Assembly (NCBI GenBank): GCA_907163375.1
Contig: CAJQUW010000477.1
Location: 1 to 64,000 of the forward strand
Direction of reading: 5' to 3'
Length of the DNA: 64,000 bases
Source of the DNA: Prostheceraeus crozeri
Lineage: Eukaryota; Platyhelminthes; Polycladida; Euryleptidae
The notes below the pieces were generated by a model. It worked only from the letters and a program-made list of their open reading frames with translations. It was not told the origin of the DNA and made no database searches. Position numbers and translations under genes: made by a program. This document shows positions 1 to 11,850 of this stretch, one piece after another (within the stretch, counting starts at the first letter, position 1; each line of letters opens with the position of its first letter).

Positions 1-14
1 AACCTCACGCCCAA

Positions 15-263
15 TGGTAGTTAAATGATTACATACCGTCGAAACTGAAAACAGGGTAATTCCGGTTATCTCTCCCTCTCCTATCGTTTGCACGCCGTAC
101 AGGAGACCGTCTGCCCAGTCAGTCTAGAAACATCCAATAGTAAGAAAAGGGAGAATGATACAAAGGTTACATAGTGCAGATCGCCACCAGCGTCCGACGC
201 ACAAGCACACATTACTCACTCATTCATTATTCACTTATATGTCATGTCATAATTTCTCTAACA
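15..263 (-). repeat. 3' LTR of retrotransposon fossil A
   Basis: This 249-bp terminal repeat matches 4592-4840 in the same orientation. The best shared block lies at about 150-263, around the string GCGTCCGACGCACAAGC. In element orientation it is the downstream LTR. The two LTRs have equal length but differ at many positions, which points to an old insertion. Confidence 0.85.
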
Positions 264-840
264 TAGAACGGATTTTAAGATCATATAAGAGTCCGGATAT
301 AGCGCCAAAGCTCAGCTGTCACTCTTTCACATGTCTTTGCGCACTTGGGATGTCAGGTTCCTAGGATTCAGGTTAGATGAGTAGTCGTATGCAGAATGAG
401 AGTCAAGTCGTATTCTACTGTATACGATATATGGCGATCGAACTCGTCCACTCGAGTTGCTCCACCGTCGGTGATTCTCGTTATTTCTCACTGTACCCAC
501 CAGCGTGGGTACATCTTGCTTTTGGAGGATTCACATAGACCATATCACCTTCGGAGAATTGAGAATGATGCGCAGAATGTTCGAATGACTCGTTTCGTTG
601 CGCGGACAACTCATTTCCGTTAAACATGTCGATGGGGAGATGAATGAGGATCATCACAAACACTGAGGAACATATATTGGGTTCCACATTTTTTCGGACT
701 TGTCTTGGGAGTAGGACTGTTCGAGATGTGTGGAGTGTTGTTTGGTTCACGGTGTGGGAAGCGATTTCGGGAATGTAAATCGCAGGGCACGTGTTGTGGA
801 TAAGTGTTTGGTAGCGATCGCAAATGGCTCAGTATAGAGT
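264..840 (-). pseudogene. integrase C-terminal-like remnant, fossil A
   Basis: Minus-strand translation of about 480-620 contains FSEGDMVYVNPPKARCTHAGG, which resembles the GD-V-V-P pattern of the chromatin-facing C-terminal domain of Ty3/gypsy integrases. It sits just inside the downstream LTR, as expected for the end of pol. The rest of this stretch has no recognisable coding signal. The domain call is tentative because the match is short. Confidence 0.5.
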
Positions 841-1480
841 GAGTGATTGGGAGATGTAGGTTTGGGGGGTGGGAGTTGGTGCATTATGATGGCGGGGGGT
901 TTTGGTTGGTGGTGCGTAGAGGGTGCGGGATTGGGGGGGGGTGGTTGGTGGTTGTTATTTGTTAGGTGTGTTGTGGGTCTTTTAAGGTATTTTTGTTAGG
1001 GTGTTCGCGTTTTTGTTTGAGTTAGGGTATATTGTGTTAATAGCTAGTATGGGTGTAGAATAGCGGAGTGTTTTATGTTTTTCTTTGTGGGTTGAGGTTT
1101 TTTTTTGATTTTTTTTTTTATTTAGGGGAGATATTGTGTGTTTTCTAGAAGTTTGGGTTAGATAGCATAGGTTTGGATGTTTTGTGTTGGTTTGTGTTTC
1201 TGGTGTTTTTTTTGTTAGTTATTCTCGTTTTTTAATTTGTGTTTTTGTTAGAATATGGGTTGAGAGTTTGTTGTATTGGTTTTAGAATAGTTTTGTGTTT
1301 ATTTATGTTTATAGTGTATGTTTGTTTCTTGTTTTGGCTTTGAGAATCTTTTTTCGTATTATTGTTATAGGTTTTTGAGAGGTGTGTTTAGTTGAGGGTT
1401 TGTAGATTGGGGGGTTGGTTATTTGTGTTTTAGAGGTTTGGGCGTCTGTTAGTTGTTCCTTTGGGTCTGGTTTGTAGAGT
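841..1480. other. C-depleted, G/T-rich tract
   Basis: On the plus strand cytosine almost disappears. I count about 19 C in the 600 bases from 841 to 1440, roughly 3 percent, while G and T dominate. Several of the remaining C lie in CpG. The skew starts and stops abruptly. It lies where the integrase core of fossil A would be expected, and no domain is readable in it. On the element's sense strand the same skew reads as loss of G and excess of A. Confidence 0.8.
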
Positions 1481-3933
1481 TGTTTACGATAATCTCATTA
1501 TTTTCTCATATGTTGAAGAACTTAAAACTGAAAGATGCGAACAAAAATGAAATTTATTACAATGGGACTAAAACTCAAAAAAACTATAAACTCCCAAAGT
1601 AAAAAAATTCTTGTAATGAAGTAAATAATATACCAAAAAAACTAAATAACTTAAACACTCCATAATAAATCCACTGGTGGCCCCATCTCGCGGAAAAACA
1701 GTTCTTTGAAAACGCATTGATAACTGTAGCAAGCCTCTCATTCGGTAAGTTCTTTCCATATGGCGAAGCGTCTAGGGCCACTGTCATTAATTGTAAGAAA
1801 TATTTTGCCATTATAGTGGGTGGTCATCACATGCTAGTCTCCTTCCAATTCTCCACCTACACTCAGTTCTCCCCTCTCCCAGCGAATAGGGATCCCGGAT
1901 CAATAGTTAGAACATTCAACACAACTTACTCTGCACCACACATCGCCACAGTGTTCACGATCTATCCTCAATTTCAGGATAACAAGAAAGGATGGGAAGA
2001 GATACAACGTCTTGTCAATTCCCGCAATGAATCTCTGTCGTGCACAAGCTTGATTCTATCACTGATCGTTACATGATTTTCAGTAAGCCACACAGCACAA
2101 CTGTTCGTCCGGTCCGCAGCCATTCCTTCGGAACTCGCGTTAGCGATTAGCTTTATTCTCGGCGATTAACCCAGTATTGGTAGATTTCCATGCAGTAGTA
2201 TCCGTCATAGTATCATACAGGATCCCTAACCTTCGATGGATCAGCGCTCCAGCCATACCTATGAGTTTGCACTCGAGGACCGTTCAGTCGTGAGATTCTT
2301 CAACCAACCGTAAACAGTATGGAATCGGTCAATTATGTCCAACTTCTTAAGTCCCATGATACGGATAAATTCACTCCTTTCAGTGATAGATTCGAGCTCC
2401 GCTAAGTTAATATGGGCAGAATCGTCTCGCGTCGTAGCCAGCAACCGTCACTCAACACTTCGCCGTTTACCTCGAGACACACACCTGTTGCAATACTACT
2501 TGCGCTCACACCACACGCGACCTGCTTGCTGATTAGGGACAGCCCATACTCCCTTGACTGGGTCCTCCTTGCTCACTCGCTCCCACAAGCTTTGAACCAG
2601 CGATACTATACGATCTTCGACAAGATTCATCCTCATCCGCCACCGCCATTAGACAACGCTTCAAATAGGAGCAGGCAGGCCTTAGCAAGAGGCGACGGAA
2701 AGTGGCTACTAGTTTACCACAAAATGAAAATAATTCGCGGCGAGTCATTGATCCTTTAGGCGAAAGTCGAAGGGACGTTATCTCGTTTTCCATCGGATAA
2801 GACCATTACTGTCGAAAGTCGCAAGCCCAGAACTCTAGCCCCTGCCAGTGAAGCTGCCGCCTTCGCCTGTAGTCCAAATTACGAAGCACTTGAGACACGA
2901 CGATCTGCAGATACAACACTTTCTTCACGACAATATCGTCGATGTATGAGTCGGTTCCAGCTTTACTCTTCTTCATCCTGGGTCAGCACATGATTCACGA
3001 TAGCCGTCATAATTTTCGGTGCCACATTTAAGCCAAAACCCTGCCTCGTTAAACAATATTTCTCACCTTTGTACATGACAACACTGATAACGCACACAGA
3101 GAGGGGTTACGTGGACTTGGAGATAGGCTTTTTTCCAAAATCAATAAGAGACAATTTTGAATCCCAGCTTACGCCAAGCTCTCAATTTGTCCCCACAGAC
3201 TACATCCTTCCTGTATGACTTCGAAACAAAATCATTGAGCTCTCTGAAGTCGAGGACCGGTCTCACACTACCTTTATTGCGCTGCACTACAGCCATTAGA
3301 GGTATAATGCCATCATGATCACCGTCGTATGGTCTCAGCCACCCTTCTTTAATCCAATTGTCAATTTTCTGATGAAAATTCCGCCGCAGTATCTGTGTCC
3401 ATTTTGTAATTATGTATCGAATTTGTTAAACGAGGTTCTGAGTCTTTATCTACCCACTTCCATGGATACTAACCATCTGCCCACTGTGAAACTTGCCGTA
3501 AAATCTTTGTCTTCAATCTGCATGGGTTTGTTCATCGCGGAAACAGAGCATATGCTACCAAAACATACTATTTTCCCGTCGCCAGAAATACTCACTCCAC
3601 CCAACTCATAGACGCGTTCCATCACGATGTACGCGCCAAATCCGGGAATAATGTCCGCTACCACTACATTTAATGCTTATCAACCGTCCGCAATTTTCTA
3701 TCTCGCAATTAGCGTATTGGTCACTAACAGCAGTCTCACCATTCATCATAAGTATACTTAACTTCGGCCCCTAGTCAATCACCTGAGGGGAGAACAAGTC
3801 GCGAAACAATAGTCCATACACAGCCGGAATCAACGAGGGCGTTCACTGGTCGTTTGTTAATGCAACGCTTGAATAGTCGGTAATTGCGCTCTCTTCAAGG
3901 GAGGGAAACCGCTGGCGCAGATGGCGGTCCCCG
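1481..3933 (-). pseudogene. protease, reverse transcriptase and RNase H remnants, fossil A
   Basis: Decayed pol of fossil A. Minus-strand translation near 3664-3446 contains IEDKDFTASFTVGRW. Near 3350-3230 a PLMAVVQRNKGSVRPVLD-like segment precedes FRELN, the conserved start of the fingers/palm region of gypsy-type reverse transcriptases. Near 1811-1715 the string VALDASPYG resembles the first RNase H block. The order matches gag to pol. The bases at 1500-1700 are AT-rich with no domain I can name. The gene is broken many times. Confidence 0.7.
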
Positions 3934-4576
3934 TTACTCGTTTTTTGAGTCCTTACGCATTGGGCACTGAGCGACGAAATGACCATCTTCACCACACAAG
4001 AAGCAGGCACCTTTTGATCTTTGTCTGAGGCAGGCCCGTGCCAGGTGTCCATGCTCACCACATCGGTAACACTTCCGAATAGGGCTGACTTTCCTCCTCG
4101 ACTTAATCGTTGCGGCCGCTGCAGACACAGTTCGGTTCTCCTTGAAATTGATTGACCTCGCTCTCTCCGCCACCTCCGCTAGAGACATTGATTCCAACTT
4201 TGAGGCCGCCTTTAACTGAAGTTTGATGTCGCTTGGTAGACTGATACAAACGCGCACTTCAACAGTTCATTTCCATCTCCAATGAGGCCGACGAGACGTA
4301 CAAGATCGGCGAGATAAACGTCAACACTTTCACCTGGAATATATCGTCAATCGCAAAGAAGCTCAAAGGCCGAGAATGCAGATAGTCAGATTTCACTTTG
4401 TCACTCAAAGCGTCGTAAACTGCGAATGCGTCGCCCACGAGAAATAATGGTAGAAAGTTTACTAGGTCTTCCACTTTCTGGAGCTTTGAAACTAGCTCCA
4501 GCTTTTTCACCCATTCCGAAAAATCCGTAGAGCCGTCATATTGATTGATGATATCCGTTATTCGAGGAGTAGCCAT
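3934..4576 (-). pseudogene. gag region of retrotransposon fossil A
   Basis: Remnant of the structural gag gene. The first part begins MATPRITDIINQYDGSTDF and resembles retrotransposon capsid domains. The second part carries two CCHC zinc knuckles, CYRCGEHGHLARAC and CFLCGEDGHFVAQC, which bind genomic RNA in this family. The region directly follows the 5' LTR and precedes the pol remnants, the normal order for the family. The gene is broken. Identification as gag is secure from the paired zinc knuckles and position. Confidence 0.85.
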
Positions 4577-4591
4577 TATGCCGTGATAGCT

Positions 4592-4840
4592 TGTAGTTAA
4601 ATTGAAAACAAACCCGTCGAAACTGAAACCGTTTACTTCCCGTTACTCTCTTCACTCCACTCGTTAGCACGCCGTACAGAGATCGTCTGCCTAGTCAGTC
4701 TCGACACATCCAATACGTAAGAAAAGGGAGCATGATACAAAGGTTACATAGTGCAGATCGCCACCAGCGTCCGACGCACAAGCACACATTACTCACTCAT
4801 TCATTCATTCACTTATATGTCATGTCATAATTCTCTAACA
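4592..4840 (-). repeat. 5' LTR of retrotransposon fossil A
   Basis: Partner of the repeat at 15-263, also 249 bp. In element orientation it begins TGTTAGAG and ends AACTACA, and the gag start codon follows only about 15 bases downstream (4576). No clear tRNA primer-binding site is recognisable in that gap. The flanking CCAA at 4841-4844 matches 11-14. Confidence 0.85.
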
Positions 4841-4844
4841 CCAA

Positions 4845-6246
4845 TAAAGAGATCATGACACAGAATACCAGTAATCATGAATGAAGCATACATTTCAATA
4901 ATTAATTCTTGAAAAAACAATATCAAAGAAATTCAATTGCAGTTCGAAGCTCATTTTTGCGGGTTTCTTTTTTACAGTTTCACGACCATTTGCGTTACTG
5001 CTGTCACGGTATCACGCATCCGTCAGAGATACTTTTCCAACCAAAAATCAAGAGGAAGCCTTCAGACATGCTTAATAGCAGTTAGAACACACACAAACAA
5101 CATGCAACAGACGAATTCCAAGCTGAACACTGACATTGAAAAGGCTACCAGACCTAGCCTGACAGCCCTCACATTGATACCGGTACACCAACTCGACTCT
5201 CTACATAGAGCATTTTCTATTTTCAGATTCTTCGCATCTCTTTTTATGATTCCTGAAAACGAGCGCCGAAGTCAGGACAAGGCGTGATAGATTCGAGGTT
5301 GACAACGCGCCTGCAGTACATACGTAGATCTACTATAAGAATTTCTAAACAAGATTGCCAGTTCGTTGAGGATGGCCATCTGACGCCTGTCTCTCACTTC
5401 TCAATAGCATCCCATGTACAAAATTCCAGCTCGAATTACAATTTGAATTTACTAACCTCAACCTCTGCCTTACGTGGTATATAGAATTAAAACGTGATTT
5501 GACAATCGTTTCCCAAGCAATGGACACCGACATGGGGGTTGAAAAGCACCCTTCATATTACAATCATTTGAAAATACACAACATATAAAAAAATGCAACA
5601 TGAATAGAATTTCAAAGGCAACAATGCCTACAGTGTGAAGTGGTGTCAAAATGCAAGCCTAAACCATGTTCCTCGTCAGTGAATCATTCAAATCGACAAA
5701 AATTGCATGAACACCTGGTACCTATACGTATTTAGTTTCATTGAATCCAACAGCAAAATTCGCTATGTCAGGGAATTTTATCGAAACTCAACTTCCCCTT
5801 GACGCGGCTTGCTCCGATGTGTATTCGTTGCAATTTACTGCGCTGCGCACAAACAGTAGGGCATGCTTTTGAACGATGACAGTCAACTGGTTTGAAGAGA
5901 CTATCTAAGACCAAGCGTTTCTTAGCAAAACCTAAAATACAAACAACTTGCAAGTAATTGATATTTATCAAGTGATACTTATAATTGCCTTAAGAATAAA
6001 AAAATTCAAGAGTCATTTCGGAAAACTTCGCTAATATGGCTTTTGAAAACAGTATTTATTAATACATTTGATAATTTTATACTTTGTATCATTAAATATC
6101 TGTCCTATGATGTTGTCAAATGCCTCAGCTTCTGAGGTGAGACTAACTAAAAATAATCGTTAATTGGCTGCCAAAGACTGCAACACTGCGACCGAAGGGA
6201 TAACACACGTGATTCTAATTATTCCGCAAATTTAAAAAGAAGGTTA
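4845..6246. other. intergenic stretch, nothing recognised
   Basis: About 1.4 kb of AT-rich sequence between the two retrotransposon fossils. It holds only short open frames without recognisable domains. No inverted repeats, tandem repeats or RNA genes stood out by eye. Confidence 0.6.
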
Positions 6247-7038
6247 CTACTCATCGAAGATGGCTGACCGTATTTTTTTGATACACTCTAACAAAAATGA
6301 TTTCCATTTTTTTAACATGCGTTCAATGGGGAGTTTTCCATCTTTATAATATACATTATCTTTGGTTGGAAGGGGTCCGACGATGTCCAGCGCTATGCGG
6401 TGGAACGCCTCGCTTGACTCAATGGGTTGTAGTGGGGCTACCGTCTTTGGATTAGGACCACGGCATTGCCCACAGACTCCACAGGTGTCAACCCATTCGC
6501 TTATTTGCGTTTTCATCTTTGGCCAACAGAACCGAGATTTAATTTTCTGGTACGTAGTGGCCTTAGCGTTGTGGCCTCCCGTGGGATTGTCATGACACTG
6601 GTGAATGGCAATATTTCTCCACTCTGGTGGGAGGACTAGACGCCAGTCGGTGTCGTCAGGCTTTTTGATATGTAAGAGCCCTTCAAAAATTTTGAAATAG
6701 TCAAAGTGCTTGATGTAATCTTGCTGAATGCGATATGTGGCGTTTGATGGGGGTTGTCTTCTCACCGTGATCCAGGCACTTATCTCTGCCGTCGGCAGGT
6801 ATGCTTGTTGTGCTTGTAGGAGGTCCCCTACAGTCAATGAGAAGGGCCACTGGATTAACGAGATTTGCGCAGCATTCGGTTCGCAAGAGGGGCATTCTCC
6901 GTGGCGCCTGTGTGGCCGCCTGGATAGAGCATCGGCATTTGTGTGCTTAGGGTTGGACCGGGATTCAATTGAGAATCGATATTCTTGCAATTTTTGTATC
7001 CAGCGTTCCACCTGTCCAGTAGGCTCTTTGAATGACAT
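6247..7038 (-). pseudogene. RNase H end and integrase part of fossil B
   Basis: The longest open stretch of fossil B, 263 residues. It begins within RNase H (KEPTGQVERWIQKLQEY), passes the ADALSR connection, then shows the HHCC zinc-binding domain of integrase (HQCHDNPTGGH followed by WVDTCGVCGQC) and the first catalytic aspartate context ALDIVGPLP. Integrases of this family insert the cDNA copy into chromatin. The catalytic core is only partly present before the sequence stops resembling integrase. Identification is secure. Confidence 0.85.
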
Positions 7039-7049
7039 AAGCCAGGTGA

Positions 7050-8990
7050 GAGCGCTATGGTCTGTCCTCAGAATGAAATGCTTGCCTAACAGATAAGGAC
7101 GGAAATCGTGAACGAAGTATACATGGCTAGCATTTCCTTGGTGTAACGCCGTAATTGCGCTCTGGCTTTGTCATGAGCGATCCCATACGCTACCACTCGC
7201 TCGAGACCATCAGGACATTTTGGGACAGCACAGCTCCGATGGCTTTTTCAGAAGCGTCTGTGTCGAGGATAAAAGATCTGCGTTCTCTGAGAAATCAGGT
7301 AATGTTAATATTGGGGCACTACTGAGCTTGAAGCGGAGTTCTTCGAAAGCGGTTTGGCATTCGGTTGTCCGAACAAATCTTACATTTTTACCAGTGAGGC
7401 GATGTAAGTGCCCAACAGTTTTCGCAAACCCTTCAATAAATCTACGATAATAGCTGCAGAGTCCTATGAAACTCCTCAGCTCCTTTTGCGTTTTAGGAAC
7501 GGGCCAGTTGATTATTCTCTCAATGGTAGAGGGGTCTGTGTGGACTCCCTTGCGAGAGACTACATGTCCAAGGTATTTAACCTTAGACTTGAAACCACTG
7601 GCATTTCTTAGGATTCAGTTGCAAATTCGCTTCACGGAATCTCTGCAGGACAGACTGCAGGTTTAGCAAATGATCCTTAAATGTCCTCCCTATGACTATG
7701 GTGTCATCGAGGTAAACGAGGCAGGCTGACCATGTCAGACCGGCGAGTACATTATTCATCAGACGCGCAAAAACAGCTGGACCATTCGTCACCCATAGGG
7801 AGGACGCTAAATTCATATAGGCCGCGGTGGGTGGAGAAAGCAGTTTTCTCTTTGGACTGCTCGTCCAGAGGTACCTGAAAAATAAACCAGACTTCAAGTC
7901 TAGGACTTTGAAAATAACGTGATCTCCACTTAAGGCGCGTCGATTCCCTCTGGGTCTATACGAGGTATAGGATATGCGTCTTTGACAGTTATCTCATTCA
8001 GCTTCCTGAAGTCAACGCAACAACGAAGAGATCGTCTTTCTTTTTTCACTACCATGAATGGGAGCGGACCAGGGGGACTGTAATGGGTCGAATTACATCA
8101 TTGATGAGGTCATCTAGCATCGTGTCTACCTCAGACTCTGGTGTGGCGGTACTCGGGAGCCCCGGAATTTTGATTGGAGCGTGGGGTCCTGGTGTCTATC
8201 TGATGATATAATAGAGTTGTGCGACCCCAAATTTCTTACTTTCTCACAACATACGTCTTCATAGGAGCGTAACACTTGGGCGGCTCCTCTTTCTCCTCCG
8301 TGTTGAGGTCTGTCTCGTCCAACTGTATTTGTAGGTGAAGCTTCAAAACTTACTTGGTCTGTTTGATCCGCCGACTCTGCCAAAACCTCGATTGGTTCTA
8401 TAGTTGCAATTTCGCGACCGGCAGGTAGTGGACATCAGCATTAGTAATGTTCATTAGCTGAAGCCAGGTTTGGTTGTCTCTGGGCTCGCATACGCATTTG
8501 CCAAGAGGACACCGTCTGGTAACTGATCTCGCTGAGCGGTGAGTAAGTTGAGGGAAGGAATAGGAAATTCTGCGCACTTCCCGAGACGATATGCGGACAC
8601 TCTTGGGAGGAATTACCGTATCTTGTACTAGATGCACACTCACCTGGTATGTTTCGACTCTCCTCAGGATCGGTGTGCTGACTGCTCTATTGAAAAGATA
8701 AAACGTGTTAATTACCCAGTCAGCGCATCCTCCATATAACATAATGAAATCCAGTCCGATAATTATGGGACTCCTGAGGCGTTCACAGACTATAAATGTC
8801 TGGTTGAAACATTCGCCCGCGATGCTATGGGTATGTTAACTTCTGCAATAGGTTTGACTTTGGAACAGTCAGGCTGGTCAAACTTTGGCATCTCCTTGGG
8901 CGGTGTACGAAACGCCTGCGTTAGTTTCTCCGACACGTTTCAACATCAATCACGCTACGATCTGCTCCGGAATCTAACATATCAGCGGTA
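7050..8990 (-). pseudogene. protease/reverse transcriptase remnants of fossil B
   Basis: Several short minus-strand segments match a gypsy-type pol. The most telling is CLVYLDDTIVIGRTFKDH at about 7730-7680, containing the YLDD polymerase motif, followed by NLQLNPKKCQWFQ, the conserved segment after the palm. Upstream, near 8980-8920, is a SGADRSVIDV retropepsin-like active-site motif. RNase H remnants with HFILRTDHSALTWLM lie at 7100-7040. The gene is broken; only the family and order are claimed. Confidence 0.75.
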
Positions 8991-10695
8991 CGCGGTTTAT
9001 GGTTTTTAAAAGCAGTTGAATAACGTTACAGTTCGGGGTCCTGGATTGTGACATCAGACGGTTTCTCACCGGCTGCGGAATGAGTCCGTCCGTCCACGGA
9101 GTGTTCCAGTCCTCAGTGGGTTTAAATACTTATTTTCCCGAAATGGACAGTTCCTCATGAAATGTTCTTTCTCTCCAACATCTGAAACATTTCACTATGT
9201 TCATTTAGTTCTCTCCTCTTCAGAAAAAAGTGGTCTTGGAGGAGGTAGGAGGCCGTAGTGCCTCGTACAGGAGATGGACTCCTCCGTACTTCAGGTAAGT
9301 TTGGTGGAGTAGGCGGTCGGATTAGGAGACAAGCTCTGCGAACATCTGCGGATCGATAGGGTGGCATATTTTTCTGGAAGGATGACCCTGACAGTGGAAA
9401 TGATCCTCCCGTAGGCCTACTTATTTCGACCCTTGAGTCCGAATTGAGCAGACGATTCTTTTTTTATCAAATCTGCTGCGTGATAGAGATGCTCTATCGA
9501 GAGGGGTGGGCTGAACGTGAAATGTCGAGAGAGTTCGACATTGCTAGTGCCGGCAAGCATTCTTTGAAGAATAGACTCCTCCTGTTTCCAGGAAGGTTGA
9601 GCCGGAAAGGCAATCCTTACTAATCGCCGTAATCTCCCTCATAAATCTTGCAAATCTTCAGAATTCCTTTGATACCTGGAATAAAAAAGTTCTTGTGCCC
9701 TCGACATATTAATCGGTATAACGTATTTCCTCCTCAGAGACTCGACAAAACAAGCATATCAAAACTGTTTAGCACCTCATCCGGTCGATGTTGCACGAAC
9801 TCGAATGGTTTTGTTCCCAACTGGGAACAGAGTCTATGAATTCTCTCCTGTGGAGGATAGGTATCCAAATACATAGATACTCGGCGAAACCATATGTCAA
9901 AATCTTCACCAGATTCCCCCTGAAAAATTGGTACATTTTTCATGCTCAATTTTTCGCACTTACCTGTCCGCTCTCTCGGTAGGCTGCTGTCTATCGGTGG
10001 CTTTGAGTGTTCCCGGTATTTCATCAGTAGACACTGCACAACTTGCTCAAAAGAACAGTGACCAAGACCCCCAGGAAAAAATCACACAAACACTCGATAA
10101 CGTTGTCTCCTAATTTTGCGGCAAAAATAGGGTAACGCTGGGCCTCTGGATAAGTATTCATAGCGGCACTTATCCGTTGATAGTAAATAGAAAAATTACC
10201 TCCGTCAAATACGGGAAATGCGTTGAGTGGAACACGCAACCATGTTGACGTGTCTCTAGCGTGAATCCCACCGCTGCCACCAGTATAACTTGCTTGTGTT
10301 TCTACGCTAGGAGCTACTGTAGTCTTTATAGCACTTACCAATAACGAGGGCGTCGATCCGGGCGAGTTGTCGTCGGCCCGGTCCTCCCAGCGTACACGCT
10401 GTCGCCGAGGTGAAGCGGTGCCTATACTAGGCGGGTGTCTCCACGGGCTTGCCGGTGGGTCAATCTCCTTAACGGTCGACTTCCGTCGAGGCGAGTCTCC
10501 CGATTTGGTTCGGGGTAATTCTCCCGGCTGTCGTCGGGGTGAAGAAACAGCGGCCTCAGAGTCTCGTGGCTCCGGTTTAATTAGCAGCTGTTGTGCACGG
10601 GAAACAATCTCCTCCGCTAGAATAGAGATGTCATCATCGTCAATAAGATCATCACTGCATTCTGCAATGTTGACCGGAATTGCTAGAACAAGCAA
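8991..10695 (-). pseudogene. gag-like region of fossil B with two related segments
   Basis: The upstream part of fossil B. A serine, arginine and proline-rich leader (about 10695-10300) is followed by NAFPVFDGGNFSIYYQRISA at about 10230-10170. A second segment, KNVPIFQGESGEDFDIWFRR, lies at about 9950-9880. The two share the pattern P-x-F-(D/Q)-G, then a tyrosine/tryptophan-rich helix and TYP. This resembles capsid N-terminal regions of gypsy-type gag (F-x-G-x-x-x-W). Whether the repetition is original or a later rearrangement is unknown. The gene is broken. Confidence 0.55.
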
Positions 10696-11744
10696 TCCCG
10701 ACCAAGATCACAACAAGAAAACTCTGCTCACCTGAACATTGCTAGCAAGTAGTAAAAACAATTCCCGCGAAGAGTACAGGCAATTAAAAAGTAGTGCAGT
10801 AAAAGTCAATAAAATTAGTTCACTTAAAGACCCCTGCCTTACAATGGTAATGATAGTTAGATATACATCTCAGCAAAATAGAAATTCGATATGCATGATA
10901 ATACAGACACATGTAATCAAATGGCTCAACTAGCCTGTATTTCAAAAAACACCAAGATATCTATATTGCCAAACAAGTATCAATAGATCTGGCCGCTCCA
11001 GATACATTTTATTTGTCCAAAAATGAAATATAAGAATTAGTTGACCAAGGAATAGGACTCCTTATGAAAAATGTAGAGCATTGAACCTTCCTGAGTGGAT
11101 TACACCATTTTTCACCATGGGAAGCAATCATTGACAATCTTAGCCACCCATAAGCGATTTGTGTGGTAGAAACAAGTCCTAACAAAATCTTGTGTGTAAA
11201 CAATTGATGATATCTGAGAATATTCGTTTCTCAATGTATTGATGAACACATTTAGTCGGAAATTTGCAAGCGGGAATTTTTTGAGCAAATTAGCTTCTTT
11301 GTTTAAAAGCTCTAATTAGATAGGTTGCTATGCAGCAACATACGTATGTCAGCTGTCTTTGACTAAGTTGCAAACGCTTCAATTCGAGGAAAAAATAATT
11401 CAATGGTTTCATTGTTGTCATACCTTCAGGTTTGATTACATTTATTTCAATGCGTTGAGACACTGAATACGCGTTGTGCAAAATATTAAAGAAAAAAAGT
11501 AAATTGATCATATATTGCACTTGGGTCCCCACTTCAGAGTGTACTTTGGTCCCCAAAGCGACTCATTTCCAATAAATCAACATTGACAAAAAACTAGGTA
11601 TACAGAAGCCATTCCTGAATTATGAAGCAATTCTAGATGCCTTCAATGTTACAAATTATTGCTATTTGGAGCACGATATTGACGAATGAAATTTATAAAA
11701 AATAAACAATGGAGACGCAAAAATTTACTTTCGACTACAATAGT

Positions 11745-11850
11745 GATGAAAATTTTCCGGAAAATTTTGAATCAAAATTTTCCATGGAAAATTATGGAAA
11801 AAATTGTAAAATTTTGGAAAATATTGGAAAATTATGGAAAATTTTGATTT
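11745..11850. repeat. low-complexity GGAAAATTTT repeat
   Basis: A run of imperfect GGAAAATTTT and GGAAAATTATGG words, largely self-complementary, over about 100 bases. It looks like simple-sequence expansion. No coding content. Confidence 0.6.

Larger units (their letters stand above)
15..4840 (-). mobile_element. LTR retrotransposon fossil A (Ty3/gypsy-like)
   Basis: Old copy of an LTR retrotransposon read on the minus strand. Two diverged 249-bp LTRs (15-263 and 4592-4840) start with TGTTAGAG in element orientation and end in CA. A CCAA tetranucleotide lies directly outside both ends (11-14 and 4841-4844), as expected for a 4-bp target duplication. In element order the interior holds gag (about 4576-3934), a protease/reverse transcriptase region (about 3800-2300), an RNase H-like segment near 1811-1715 and an integrase C-terminal-like segment near 620-480. 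The reverse transcriptase keeps a VRPVLDFRELN-type segment near 3240-3300. The copy is broken many times. LTR divergence visible by eye suggests it is not recent. Gypsy-like assignment is from domain order and motifs and is moderately sure. No env-like segment seen. Confidence 0.85.
6247..10695 (-). mobile_element. LTR retrotransposon fossil B (Ty3/gypsy-type), LTRs not seen
   Basis: Second retroelement fossil, unrelated in sequence to fossil A, also on the minus strand. In element order: gag-like region (about 10695-9700), a decayed nucleocapsid/protease region including a SGADRSVIDVETC-like protease motif near 8980-8920, reverse transcriptase with a YLDD motif near 7720, RNase H ending in the ADALSR linker (about 7100-6920), and an integrase zinc-binding plus partial core region (about 6900-6250). 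This order (protease, RT, RNase H, integrase) is diagnostic for Ty3/gypsy. The element is broken many times and neither LTR could be recognised, so its outer limits are uncertain. Probably old. Confidence 0.85.

Noticed and set aside
4937-5287. Plus-strand 116-codon frame between the two retroelement fossils
   Set aside because: No recognisable domain, no neighbouring exon signals, and length within chance expectation for this composition.
10691-10760. Upstream LTR for fossil B
   Set aside because: I looked for a sequence near 10.7-11.2 kb repeated below 6.2 kb and found none by eye, so no LTR is claimed.
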